Part shown: positions 9,301-16,204 of the stretch, piece by piece | Layout of the letters: the number at the start of each line of letters is the position of its first letter | Position numbering within the stretch: position 1 is the first letter of the stretch | NCBI GenBank assembly: GCA_902780455.1 | Contig: CACZFO010000013.1 | Location: 1-34,112, forward strand | From: an uncultured Bacteroidia bacterium | GTDB lineage: Bacteria; Bacteroidota; Bacteroidia; Bacteroidales; UBA932 | DNA: 34,112 nt | Direction: 5' to 3' | Notes under the pieces: generated by a model | What the model saw: only the letters and a program-made list of their open reading frames with translations | Told to the model about the DNA's origin: nothing | The model's database searches: none | Translations under genes and position numbers: made by a program

Positions 9301-9603
9301 GCATGCAAATTCATCAGCCGCCTCAGCCAGACGGTCAATGGCCTGATATTTATCTGCTGGCGGATTTTCAAGGGAGATAATCCCCACAACCTTATCCTGC
9401 TTCCTCAGGTTCTGGTATACGAACTGGCTCTGGGAATCCCCTTCCGAACTGCCATAAGGAAGGAAGGCGGCAATGTCTGAATCAAGACGCAGTCCCAGGG
9501 CGCTCCAAACAAACAAAGCACACAGAACAAGCGGAATGAGAAAGGCAAGAGCCCTTCTGCCATTCTTGAAAAAATCATATATCCTGAGAATCAGACTGCT
9601 CAT
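6328..9603 (-). CDS. MMPL/RND-family exporter fused to a PlsC-type acyltransferase
   Basis: 1091 residues. The first ~820 form an MMPL-type transporter with two similar halves, each a membrane helix, a large periplasmic loop and a further helix bundle; transport-type acidic positions occur in helices such as GIAVDYSLLYSTRL and FGLGDDYTIFMVEGL. After a short extra membrane helix (about 820-850) comes a PlsC-like acyltransferase domain (about 875-1075). It has the HX4D motif SNHQSHLDLMYFLS near residue 903 and the FPEGTRS motif near residue 970. The start at MSSLIL is chosen because the 25 codons upstream lie in the intergenic gap and in the end of the glycosyltransferase gene. Aryl polyene clusters normally encode an MMPL exporter and acyltransferases as separate proteins. 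The fusion suggests acylation of the polyene product coupled to its export across the inner membrane. Confidence 0.9.
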   Translation of the reverse strand: MSSLILRIYDFFKNGRRALAFLIPLVLCALFVWSALGLRLDSDIAAFLPYGSSEGDSQSQFVYQNLRKQDKVVGIISLENPPADKYQAIDRLAEAADEFACRFQEAGIDGVKDPLIRIDAASMLSKASFIARNMPYFLDSADYRVIDSVIASGGLEKALEASRNSLLSTSGLTQDIVAADPFGFTTGLMKELSAMGAESGCKVIGDYLYTPDSLGIMVNFSSEYGGSETGGNAVMLSRVYAVRDSTIKAFPDVKMEFTGSPVIAVMNAQRMKKDALVCACVSMALIILLLSWYFRRVRPILMICVPVVFGILAGLAFMGVFKASISAVALSACCVILGIAVDYSLLYSTRLGFTGNSRAALSDIASPMVIGNITTVGAFLSLLVMSASGMRDFGLFSAVSLVGAILFVVLFMPHWVKAGDYKPREGGWMGKWAGFRPEENRWVFWVVAAVTVVLFFFSRKVTFSGDFTKINYMAPAQQELLDELSSYSGNSGALAVYAVTQAGTLDEAIEASEKNRSFLSEMVSEGKALSFRGTGPFLPSSAMQHRRLGMWNDFVSRSGSILEEAVARYGKSLGFSPDAFDSFISGLDSARQVRGMDFFSEMMGLMSPYMLEDSSSNMVMDILYVPEEKVDDVYGAFASHPGKAEGSFLFDSFSMTDKMIDILQADFDKVLAICSILVFIFLWIAFRRLELALTAFLPMVVSWIWITGIMGIFGISFNIVNIILATFIFGLGDDYTIFMVEGLQYEHTFRKPLLSSYKTGVTLSALTMFVGIGSLVFAVHPALNSLGAVAVIGMTCVVVLAFVLPPVLFRFLVCKSFCKERRYRVFPVRLGDILVTLYCVAVFAFLCLVFKLRLIFSPNLKGQALRTRITRIMRFFCKGMPRVKMDLVNWDKASFEKTPRVLISNHQSHLDLMYFLSLSDKIVVVTNKWVFNSPVYGSIVRRCGNVCVEDGLEANKEKLLKLKEEGCSVLIFPEGTRSADCSILKFRSGAFSMAKELDMELLPVILFGPGEVLPKGEHILRRGKVVMEFKPAVMPEDLARYGVRPLKQAQNFCRYYQKAFAELKEKVYSEPDFKSCRDKDFKLYKSGNEMV

Positions 9604-9610
9604 TTTCCAT

Positions 9611-10729
9611 TCACTTTCCCCTGGTCTTGAAAACTTTCCTGAACAGCTTGCATGGATATCCCCAGAACAAGGCACCAAGTGTAAGGTATGTATTCATCAG
9701 CGATATCCTCATGAAATCCTTGCCCTTCCTGAAATGAGTGACCCTGTCTTGAGGATAGAGAACGTCCACAGGGACCTCAACAATTTCCAGCCCCTTCCAG
9801 GCAAGCCTCACAAGCACCTCGGTTTCAAACTCGTAGCGGCTACCCATAAACCTCATGCCGCAAACTTTCTCCAAAGGATAGATCCTCATGCCGCTTTGGG
9901 TGTCGCCCACTTTACCGCCGGTCTGTACGGTCAGCCAGAAATTGGAGAAGTTGTTGGCAAAACGTCCTCCAGAATCGGCTCCCCTGGTGCACCGGCTGCC
10001 AACCACAACGCACATGTCCTTTCTGTCTGACGGCATTCCCCTGAGCCTTGCTATCATGGCCTGGGCCCCGGATAACGTATGCTGCCCGTCGGCATCAAAA
10101 ACCAAGGCAAACCTGAAACCAAGTTCACGGGCTTTTTGAAACCCTTTCCTGATAGCATAGCCTTTGCCTCTGTTCCGGCTGTAACTGACCAGATGGAACG
10201 GCTCTGCCTGAGAAGCAGCCTCAAGGCTCGCCCCGTCATCAGAACCGTCATTAACGGCAATTACCTTATATCCTGCCTGTTGCAGGGAAGATATAACATT
10301 TCCAACTGTATTTGGATTATTGTAGAAAGGAACTATAAAGCAGATGTCTGACACCTCTTCCACAACTAAGGACAAAGAAGCGGCCGACTTCCTCTGGTCC
10401 CCATCGGCAATGTAATAACCGGCCTTCACTTTCCATGACGCTCCTTCCGGATCCGAGATGTCTATCACAACCTCCATGACCTGGTCTGCAACAGGTTCAA
10501 AAGCAATCTTGAAACGGGAATCCTTTACACATCTGACAGTGACATCCACCCCCAGAGCCCTGCTGCACAGTCTCTTTACATAGTCCAGCAGAAGAGCGCC
10601 GGGAACAATGGGCTTCCCCGGAAAGTGCACTCGGAACAGTTCATGGGAAGAGTCGAGTGAGAACCTGGCGGAAACATGATGTCCGTCAGATGAAAAATCC
10701 TCCGTTATGATAACCCCTTCAAGATTCAT
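9611..10729 (-). CDS. Hotdog 3-hydroxyacyl-ACP dehydratase fused to GT2 glycosyltransferase
   Basis: 372 residues. The N-terminal ~115 residues are a FabA/FabZ-like hotdog domain with FRVHFPGKPIVPGALLLDYV: the His of HFPG is kept, and an Asp sits where FabZ has its second catalytic acid, Glu. From about residue 123 a GT-A glycosyltransferase family 2 domain begins (ICFIVPFYNNPNTVGNV). It has the VFDADGQH metal-binding motif near residue 211 and RNRGKGYAIRKGF, as in dolichol/undecaprenyl-phosphate sugar transferases. The reading frame also offers ATG at 10756, but the ATG at 10729 is preceded by a GAGAAA stretch and does not overlap LolA coding, so it is preferred. It probably dehydrates the growing polyene and transfers a sugar. 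It lies 7 bases upstream of the MMPL fusion gene. Confidence 0.88.
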   Translation of the reverse strand: MNLEGVIITEDFSSDGHHVSARFSLDSSHELFRVHFPGKPIVPGALLLDYVKRLCSRALGVDVTVRCVKDSRFKIAFEPVADQVMEVVIDISDPEGASWKVKAGYYIADGDQRKSAASLSLVVEEVSDICFIVPFYNNPNTVGNVISSLQQAGYKVIAVNDGSDDGASLEAASQAEPFHLVSYSRNRGKGYAIRKGFQKARELGFRFALVFDADGQHTLSGAQAMIARLRGMPSDRKDMCVVVGSRCTRGADSGGRFANNFSNFWLTVQTGGKVGDTQSGMRIYPLEKVCGMRFMGSRYEFETEVLVRLAWKGLEIVEVPVDVLYPQDRVTHFRKGKDFMRISLMNTYLTLGALFWGYPCKLFRKVFKTRGK

Positions 10730-10733
10730 TTTC

Positions 10734-11342
10734 TCAATTGAAAAGTTGCCTGTCAATTTCAGTGTCCGTTGTCACCGACGAAAAAACTATCAGGGTTGAA
10801 CCGGCATTGTTGACCATCTCGAAACTGCGGATATGGCAGGTTGAAACATCAAACACCATTATCACCCTGTCCACCATGGCCTTCATCCTCGCCGAGGCAG
10901 ATGTAGCCGTAACCTTGAGTTTTCCGCTTTCCATGTCATAGGAAACGCTGAATTCCTTCATGTCTTCAGAAAGGCTGCTCATCATCGATGTCACCATCTT
11001 TCCCATCGCGGAAAATCCTCTCGAAGAAGCTCCGTCGCGATGGCCGTCCCTGACCATGTATCCTCCCTTCTGGTTGTAGACACCGTAATTGCGGCTGTCG
11101 TATTCCCAACGGAGGCTTGAAGGAGACTGATACCAGAGCCGGCCTGTCTTTTCCACCGCATCGCTGAGCATCTTCAGGCGCTTGGTTTCCCTGAAGGAGG
11201 CGGTCATGTTCTTCATCTGGCGGGCAGATGAAACCACCTTGCTGAAAGCGGCCTTCTCATCAGGGCTCTGGGAAAAGGCGGAAACCTGGAACAAGGCAAC
11301 GATCAGGAATATGACAACAGCGTTGAAACTCAGTCTTTTCAT
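10734..11342 (-). CDS. LolA-like outer-membrane lipoprotein carrier homologue
   Basis: 202 residues from MKRLSFNAVVIFLIV. It has a signal peptide (cleavage near SAFSQS) followed by a LolA-fold sequence: MKNMTASFRETKRLKMLSD and GRLWYQSPSSLRWEY are the typical early strands, the latter being the LolA 'G.hwhk.P.hhRWeY' pattern. LolA homologues inside aryl polyene clusters (ApeL type) are thought to carry the hydrophobic product across the periplasm to the outer membrane. A second ATG three codons upstream (11351) is possible. It is followed 4 bases later by the dehydratase-GT2 gene. A role as the main chromosomal LolA is less likely because it is embedded between biosynthetic genes. Confidence 0.85.
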   Translation of the reverse strand: MKRLSFNAVVIFLIVALFQVSAFSQSPDEKAAFSKVVSSARQMKNMTASFRETKRLKMLSDAVEKTGRLWYQSPSSLRWEYDSRNYGVYNQKGGYMVRDGHRDGASSRGFSAMGKMVTSMMSSLSEDMKEFSVSYDMESGKLKVTATSASARMKAMVDRVIMVFDVSTCHIRSFEMVNNAGSTLIVFSSVTTDTEIDRQLFN

Positions 11343-11366
11343 GGCAGGCATCTGTAAGGTTGAATG

Positions 11367-11723
11367 TCATTTCTGCACCACAAGGATGGCTCCGATGATA
11401 ATCAGCGCCACACCAACATACCGGACAGCAGGAATGTGCTCATGGAATACTACTGCGGCAACTATCAGGCCAAGCACATAACTGAAACTTATCATCGGGT
11501 AGGCGCTGCTGAACGGGTAGTTCCTCAGTATGTAGAACCACAGGACGGATGCGCCTCCCATGCATATTCCGCACAGCAGGAAGTTTATGTCCGTAAAAAG
11601 CTGCTTTATGCACCTCCAGGTAAAGGCCAGCCTGTCCAGACGGTTCATCGTGAACTTGAGGAACATCTGTCCTGCAACAAGGCAGGCGCTCTGCAGTATT
11701 GAAAGCAATATCAGTTTGTACAT
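11367..11723 (-). CDS. Small four-helix DMT/EamA-type membrane protein
   Basis: 118 residues from MYKLILLSILQSACLVAGQ. Four hydrophobic segments cover about residues 3-20, 45-65, 70-92 and 97-115, and the C-terminal segment YVGVALIIIGAILVVQK is typical of the SMR/EamA drug-metabolite superfamily. In length and topology it resembles the ArnE/ArnF subunits that flip undecaprenyl-phosphate-linked aminoarabinose. The ATG at 11723 is chosen because the longer frame upstream lies entirely within the ketosynthase-like gene. It overlaps the end of that gene by 13 bases. Next to the GT2 domain it may flip a polyprenyl-phosphate sugar or the lipid-linked product. This is inference. Confidence 0.72.
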   Translation of the reverse strand: MYKLILLSILQSACLVAGQMFLKFTMNRLDRLAFTWRCIKQLFTDINFLLCGICMGGASVLWFYILRNYPFSSAYPMISFSYVLGLIVAAVVFHEHIPAVRYVGVALIIIGAILVVQK

Positions 11724-12676
11724 AAGCCGTAAAGGATTATGAAAGAATAAGTTCTGCCAGAGTGGTTGCAAAGCAGTATCCTGCGCCTTGCCGAATCTTT
11801 TGCGGAAAGGCTTGAGCAGCAGGTCAGCATTCCAAAGGCGGAGGCAGTAAGCCATTGGCCGCAGTACTGCTTGTATGTGAGTACTGTCTTGTCTTCAGGT
11901 ATGAAAGGAAAATCCTGCAGTTCCCGCCCCGGAAATCCTGAAGTTACAACACAGTCGATGTCATCCCATGAAATCTCGTTCTCACGCATCATGCGTTCCA
12001 ACTCCCGCAAAGGATTGTCACGGCAGACCAGCATGTCTTCTATCGATGCGGCTCCTTCTACCGGAACCTCATTGGACAGAATAAAACATACAGCGCCCTC
12101 GGAACAAGGCAGACCCTTCCATATTGACTCCCTGTCAACCATGGAATGAAGCAGAGGAGTCGTCTGGTCAGCTGCACAGAGCAGCACGTTTGAGACCTCA
12201 CCCCTGCCAAGCATCATAATGCTCTCCTGCAGCGCCCCTTCAAAGGCAAAACCGTCGTGCACATGGGTTGAATTGAAACCCTGGCACTCCAGTTCCATGG
12301 CTATCTGGGATGCTATCGTATTTGGAGTGGAGCTTATGAACCTTGACGGATTGAGAAGACTCTCCCCCTCTTCTGTCATCTTGAGCAGGAAAGACTCCGT
12401 ATCGGAGACACATCCGAGCCCCGTTCCGGCCACTATAGCATCAGGGCAGGCAATCCCGGCATCCAAAAGGGCACGCTTGGAAACCGCTATGCTTCTTTTC
12501 AGAATCGGGCTCATCCTCCGCGATGCCATCGGAGAGACAAATGGCTTGTAATCCGGCTCCTTGCAAGGATACAGCCCTCCGCCGGAAGGGATTTCACCAA
12601 AGTCGCCTGCAGCGCAGAAAGGCTCCTGCACAGATATCTGGGCCGATGATATTATGTATGTCCGCTGTTTTTTCAT
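11711..12676 (-). CDS. Degenerate ketosynthase, chain-length-factor-like
   Basis: 321 residues, shorter than the ~400 of active FabF-type enzymes. The thiolase fold is recognisable (IVAGTGLGCVSDTESFL, SRFISSTPNTIASQIAMEL, EVSNVLLCAADQ). The nucleophile elbow reads HVHDGFAFEG, with no cysteine where active enzymes have TACSSG. The usual NAHGTGT is replaced by CVVTSGFPGRE, and the KxxxGH block by YKQYCGQWLTAS, so all three catalytic positions are lost. Loss of catalysis with retained fold is what a chain-length factor of a type II system shows (ApeC-like partner of ApeO). Its ATG overlaps the stop of the active ketosynthase gene by 4 bases, the arrangement expected for an obligate heterodimer. 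Confidence 0.82.
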   Translation of the reverse strand: MKKQRTYIISSAQISVQEPFCAAGDFGEIPSGGGLYPCKEPDYKPFVSPMASRRMSPILKRSIAVSKRALLDAGIACPDAIVAGTGLGCVSDTESFLLKMTEEGESLLNPSRFISSTPNTIASQIAMELECQGFNSTHVHDGFAFEGALQESIMMLGRGEVSNVLLCAADQTTPLLHSMVDRESIWKGLPCSEGAVCFILSNEVPVEGAASIEDMLVCRDNPLRELERMMRENEISWDDIDCVVTSGFPGRELQDFPFIPEDKTVLTYKQYCGQWLTASAFGMLTCCSSLSAKDSARRRILLCNHSGRTYSFIILYGLCTN

Positions 12677-13875
12677 AAGGCAGAAACTGATGAAAAAACA
12701 AGTGAAGAATCGTTCCCTCCGAAGCCGAAGGAATTTGACAGCACATGCTTGAGGGCAACCCCTTCAACGGTCTGGGTCTGAGGAGAAAAATCAAGGCCTT
12801 CATCCCTGTTTTCAAACCTTAGGTTTGCAGGGACAAAACCGTTCTCTATACACATGATGCTGATCACCGCCTCAAGAGCCGCGGCAGCACTGGTGGCATG
12901 GCCGGTATAGCATTTCGTAGAACCCACCATCGGCATGTCTTTGCCAAAAAGTTCCATAAGGGCCTTCCCTTCAGACAGATCGTTGTTCTGTGTCCCGGTG
13001 CCGTGGGCATTCACGTAATCTATATCAGACGGTTTGAGTCCGGCCTTTGCAAGGGCTTTCTGCATTGCACTCAGAGCTCCCCGGCCTTCAGGATGTGAAG
13101 CTGTCTGATGGAAGGCGTCGCATGAATTGCCCCATCCAGAGAGCATTGCCCTTATCCTGGCGCCTCTTCTGTGTGCATGCCCCGGCAATTCCATAACTAT
13201 GAAACCCGCTCCTTCTCCCAGGTTAAGGCCTTTCCTGGAGGCATCAAACGGCCGGCACGGAGCACTGTCCAATATCATAAGCGAATTGAATCCGTTGAAA
13301 TGATACCTTGTAAGACATTCCGTTCCACCTGCCATCACAACGTCATACTTTCCTGAAAGAAGCAACTCCGCTCCAAAGGCAATCGCATTCGCGGCTGCTG
13401 AACAGGCCGTTGACACGGTATCAGTAAAGGCAGCCTGGCACGAGAGGGAATCTGCTATGGAGTCTGTCATGACTCCGTCCATATGCAGGGGTATAAGCCG
13501 GTCATACCCGGAACCAGCCTGATAATCCTTCAGATACCTTTCTGTTATATCCATCCCGCCTACGGTCGTACCGTTTATGAAAGCAATCCTGCATCCAGGC
13601 TCAAGGCCTGCATCTTCTTCTGCCTGCCTTGCTGCAATTATGCCCAGAAGGGCAGAACGTGGAAGCACCCTCTCCTTGTCTTCTTGGCAGAGCAGATACA
13701 ACTGCGAATCTGAATAAGGAACCTCAGCACAAGGGATTTCAGAATGGGATGTCTGAAGGAATCTTGGTCTGGCTATGGGGCAGAATCCTGAAAGCAGGTT
13801 GCGTCGGGTTTCTTCCAGTCCCGTTCCCAGGGCTGAAATGATACCTGCGCCGGTTATGGCTATCTGCCCGCCCAT
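12673..13875 (-). CDS. Beta-ketoacyl-ACP synthase, FabF type
   Basis: 400 residues with a complete Cys-His-His set: Cys158 in VSTACSAAANA, His291 in VNAHGTGTQNND, and Lys/His (His326) in GSTKCYTGHATSAAA. The Gly-rich C-terminal block NSFGFGGNDSSLVF is typical. It catalyses decarboxylative condensation of malonyl-ACP with the growing acyl-ACP. It lies 3 bases after the ACP gene and overlaps the chain-length-factor-like gene by 4 bases, so ACP, synthase and factor form a tightly coupled set. Within the cluster this is the probable polyene-elongating synthase (ApeO position); primary fatty-acid FabF is less likely because of the neighbours. Confidence 0.92.
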   Translation of the reverse strand: MGGQIAITGAGIISALGTGLEETRRNLLSGFCPIARPRFLQTSHSEIPCAEVPYSDSQLYLLCQEDKERVLPRSALLGIIAARQAEEDAGLEPGCRIAFINGTTVGGMDITERYLKDYQAGSGYDRLIPLHMDGVMTDSIADSLSCQAAFTDTVSTACSAAANAIAFGAELLLSGKYDVVMAGGTECLTRYHFNGFNSLMILDSAPCRPFDASRKGLNLGEGAGFIVMELPGHAHRRGARIRAMLSGWGNSCDAFHQTASHPEGRGALSAMQKALAKAGLKPSDIDYVNAHGTGTQNNDLSEGKALMELFGKDMPMVGSTKCYTGHATSAAAALEAVISIMCIENGFVPANLRFENRDEGLDFSPQTQTVEGVALKHVLSNSFGFGGNDSSLVFSSVSAL

Positions 13876-13878
13876 AGA

Positions 13879-14127
13879 TTATTTGTGTGCTTCAATGAAT
13901 GAAGCCATCTTGTTAACGCTTTCAAAAACGCCTTTAGCCTGAGCAGGATCAGAGAGTTTGATACCGTAGTTCTTTTCCAGAAGGACAATCAGCTCCAGTG
14001 CATCTATGGAGTCCAGGCCCAGCCCTTCCGGACCAAACAGCGGAGCATCGTCATTGATATCCTCCGGTTTCATCTCCTCAAGGTTAAGCGCGTCTATTAT
14101 CTGACTTTTAAGCTTTAGTATATCCAT
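13879..14127 (-). CDS. Acyl carrier protein
   Basis: 82 residues from MDILKLKSQIIDALNLEEM. The phosphopantetheine site is GLGLDSIDALELIVLL, with Ser in the DSI motif, close to canonical AcpP/type II polyketide ACPs. In-frame ATGs at 14139 and 14157 would lengthen it by 4 or 10 residues, but standard ACPs begin as chosen. It stands 3 bases upstream of the FabF-type synthase and 56 bases downstream of the ketosynthase fusion gene. It is likely the carrier on which the polyene is built. Confidence 0.9.
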   Translation of the reverse strand: MDILKLKSQIIDALNLEEMKPEDINDDAPLFGPEGLGLDSIDALELIVLLEKNYGIKLSDPAQAKGVFESVNKMASFIEAHK

Positions 14128-14183
14128 GTCAAATAGCATTTCTGTTAAGATGTGCAATTTACCATTTTTTTATCAAATAACGG

Positions 14184-15896
14184 CTAATTTACCTTCGGCC
14201 CCAATAGAACGGCCTCTATGATACATTTATCTTTCAGGCATTCAGCCCTGCAAACCAGAGCCCTGGCTGCTGCACCCTCACTCAAAAGGCAGCGCACATA
14301 GTCAGCGGCAAGCTTCATTCCCGATTCTTCAGAGGAATCTCTCTGCACAAAAAAGGCTCCTTCACCGTAAAGCTTGTGGCGTATGGAAATTTCCCCGATA
14401 ACTATATTTGGCAGGGTATATACAAACAATGAAGGTGACGGAAAGAAATTATTTTCGGCGATAGTTTGCTGATACTCCTTGTCCACGCTTACCGAAGCGC
14501 ATGAATTTACAAACACCAGGGCAGTGGAGTCGTCATCACATACTTCATCCAACAGTTTTTCCGCAGCAATGAACCCTCCCTTGCACAGCAGGTCCATCTT
14601 ATGGAATTTCGGATAGGAATAATTTCCATCGCGATAAACAGAAGCAAGGAATTCTTTCACATCTCCCTCATGATACATTGAAAATGAATCTATGACGTCT
14701 ATTTCAGCAAGGTTTCCATTGCCCTTGAACATTCCTTCAGACAGTTTTTCCACCTTGATGACAGCATTTCCACCTCCGAAGCCTGAAATGGTTTTTATGA
14801 ACATCCGGGCACCGGTCCGACGGACATCTGAACTGACATCTGGTGCCGGATAACACCCTGGTTCAGAGTATCCCATGCAACCCGGGAGCCACCCTTCATC
14901 CATGAAGTGGCATGAAAGCACTGTCTCTATCACCCCCGATGCTCCGAGCGTATGTCCAAAATATCCTTTCAACGGAACCATCGGCAGATTTCCCAGACCG
15001 CTTCTTGAAAAGGCCACGCTCTCCATCTGGTCATTGTAAAGTGTTGCCGTTCCGTGCGGACATACAAATACATCTGTGCAAGCCAGTCCTGCCTTTGAGC
15101 CAGCTGGAACAGAGAGAGTCCGTATAATGGCCCTGTACAATCCCTCACCTGTGCGGGACGGACTGGACACATGATAGGCATCATTTGCCACCGCCCCTCC
15201 TGTAACAAACTGAGGAGTCTTAAGGTAACCGTCGGGTCTTAATATTTCATCAGCAGAATCTGCTCTGCGCAAGATTAAGGTCCCCACAGCCTCCCCTACG
15301 TTCAGGCCATGACGCCTTATGTCAAACGGACGGCACGGCTGGTCCGAAAGTGCCATAAGCGATCCAAATCCGGAAACAGTGAATTCTGTCACCTCATCAG
15401 CCCCAACCACAACGGCTGTCCTGTACAATCCGCACTCAAGCAGCCTTTTGGCCAAAAGTATCGCCGAGACTCCTGATATGCAGGCATTTGAAACCGTTAT
15501 AGGAACATTGGGGTTGGAGAAATACCCAGCAACAGCATCTGATGAATGCCATAGAAAGCTCTTTGCATCATCCTTTCCCAGGCAGGCCACATTTCCCTTT
15601 GTGGTAGAAAATACAAATATGGTTGAGCGGTCCTTGAGAATCTCAAGCCCACGATCAAGCCTGTGAGCAGCCTTGGATACACACTCCACCATGAACTTTT
15701 CCAGACGCGTCATTTCCTGCGGAACGTCTTCCACCGGAAGTCCCATCAGCGAAACCATAACCTCCTTTCCGTCCGGCACTCTGAAAAGCCTGCTGGAGGC
15801 CAAAGCCGAACGTCCCTCCCGCAAAGCTTTCAGATTCTCTGCCGTATCCCTTCCTAATCCTGATATTATGTTGTCTGCTATTATCTGTATCATCAC
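14184..15896 (-). CDS. Ketosynthase fused to a degenerate second thiolase-fold domain
   Basis: 570 residues. The first ~390 form an active-looking beta-ketoacyl synthase: Cys139 in SNACISGVSA, His281 in VCPHGTATLYND, His315 in LKGYFGHTLGASG, and the glycine block ISGFGGGNAVIK. The remaining ~180 residues form an extra domain with SPSLFVYTLPNIVIGEISIR followed by a region rich in small residues and LVCRAECL. This aligns by eye with the STPNTIASQIAMEL...LLCAADQ segment of the neighbouring dead synthase, so it looks like an N-terminal thiolase half-domain without catalytic residues. Short stand-alone proteins of this type accompany ketosynthases in Bacteroidetes pigment clusters. It is the first gene of the minus-strand arm, 308 bases from the divergent right arm. 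A role in priming or early elongation (ApeR position) is inferred. Confidence 0.85.
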   Translation of the reverse strand: MMIQIIADNIISGLGRDTAENLKALREGRSALASSRLFRVPDGKEVMVSLMGLPVEDVPQEMTRLEKFMVECVSKAAHRLDRGLEILKDRSTIFVFSTTKGNVACLGKDDAKSFLWHSSDAVAGYFSNPNVPITVSNACISGVSAILLAKRLLECGLYRTAVVVGADEVTEFTVSGFGSLMALSDQPCRPFDIRRHGLNVGEAVGTLILRRADSADEILRPDGYLKTPQFVTGGAVANDAYHVSSPSRTGEGLYRAIIRTLSVPAGSKAGLACTDVFVCPHGTATLYNDQMESVAFSRSGLGNLPMVPLKGYFGHTLGASGVIETVLSCHFMDEGWLPGCMGYSEPGCYPAPDVSSDVRRTGARMFIKTISGFGGGNAVIKVEKLSEGMFKGNGNLAEIDVIDSFSMYHEGDVKEFLASVYRDGNYSYPKFHKMDLLCKGGFIAAEKLLDEVCDDDSTALVFVNSCASVSVDKEYQQTIAENNFFPSPSLFVYTLPNIVIGEISIRHKLYGEGAFFVQRDSSEESGMKLAADYVRCLLSEGAAARALVCRAECLKDKCIIEAVLLGPKVN

Positions 15897-15918
15897 GATA
15901 AAAACACCGTCTGGATGT

Positions 15919-15926
15919 CAAATTTA
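15919..15926 (-). promoter_or_regulatory. Candidate -7 box (TAAATTTG) for the minus-strand biosynthetic arm
   Basis: Read on the minus strand this is TAAATTTG, a full match to TAnnTTTG, 23 bases upstream of the start of the ketosynthase fusion gene. I see no well-placed TTTG -33 element 19-21 bases further upstream, so the assignment rests on the -7 box and position. Confidence 0.45.
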
Positions 15927-16135
15927 CGAATTTGCAGCAGAGTTTGCTCTCACAGTCTCAAATCCTTTTTATAAGGCAGGCTCTTTTCATCGCGATGGGA
16001 AACTTAGATGCTGTCATTTTTGGGGACCACGACATGAGATTCTGGCACAGTATGCAAGACAAATCGTTTTCATTATGTTTAAGGGGTAGTCTTTATGCAG
16101 CATTCATTCAAATATAATGATTAATTTTGATTAAG

Positions 16136-16177
16136 TAAATTTGGAGAGCCGGGTTTTGGTAGAATTTGTTAAATTTG
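16136..16177 (+). promoter_or_regulatory. Two candidate -7 boxes (TAAATTTG) for the right arm
   Basis: TAAATTTG occurs at 16136-16143 and again at 16170-16177, both exact matches to TAnnTTTG and both ahead of the kinase ATG at 16205. Neither has a TTTG element at ideal spacing. The downstream copy would give a leader of about 20 bases, the upstream one about 55. Confidence 0.4.
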
Positions 16178-16204
16178 TGGATAGAAGTATTTCTGTTTTT
16201 TGTT

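Larger units (their letters stand above)
15897..16204. other. Divergent intergenic region between the two biosynthetic arms
   Basis: 308 bases separate the two divergent operons. No convincing gene is present; short open stretches on both strands lack recognisable content. It holds candidate -7 boxes facing both ways (15919-15926 leftward; 16136-16143 and 16170-16177 rightward). The stretch before 16205 is AT-rich. No clear operator palindrome was found by eye. Confidence 0.6.

Noticed and set aside
12673..14127. Primary fatty-acid acpP-fabF pair
   Set aside because: The gene order resembles acpP-fabF, but the coupled dead synthase, ligase, exporter and LolA homologue point to a secondary polyene pathway.
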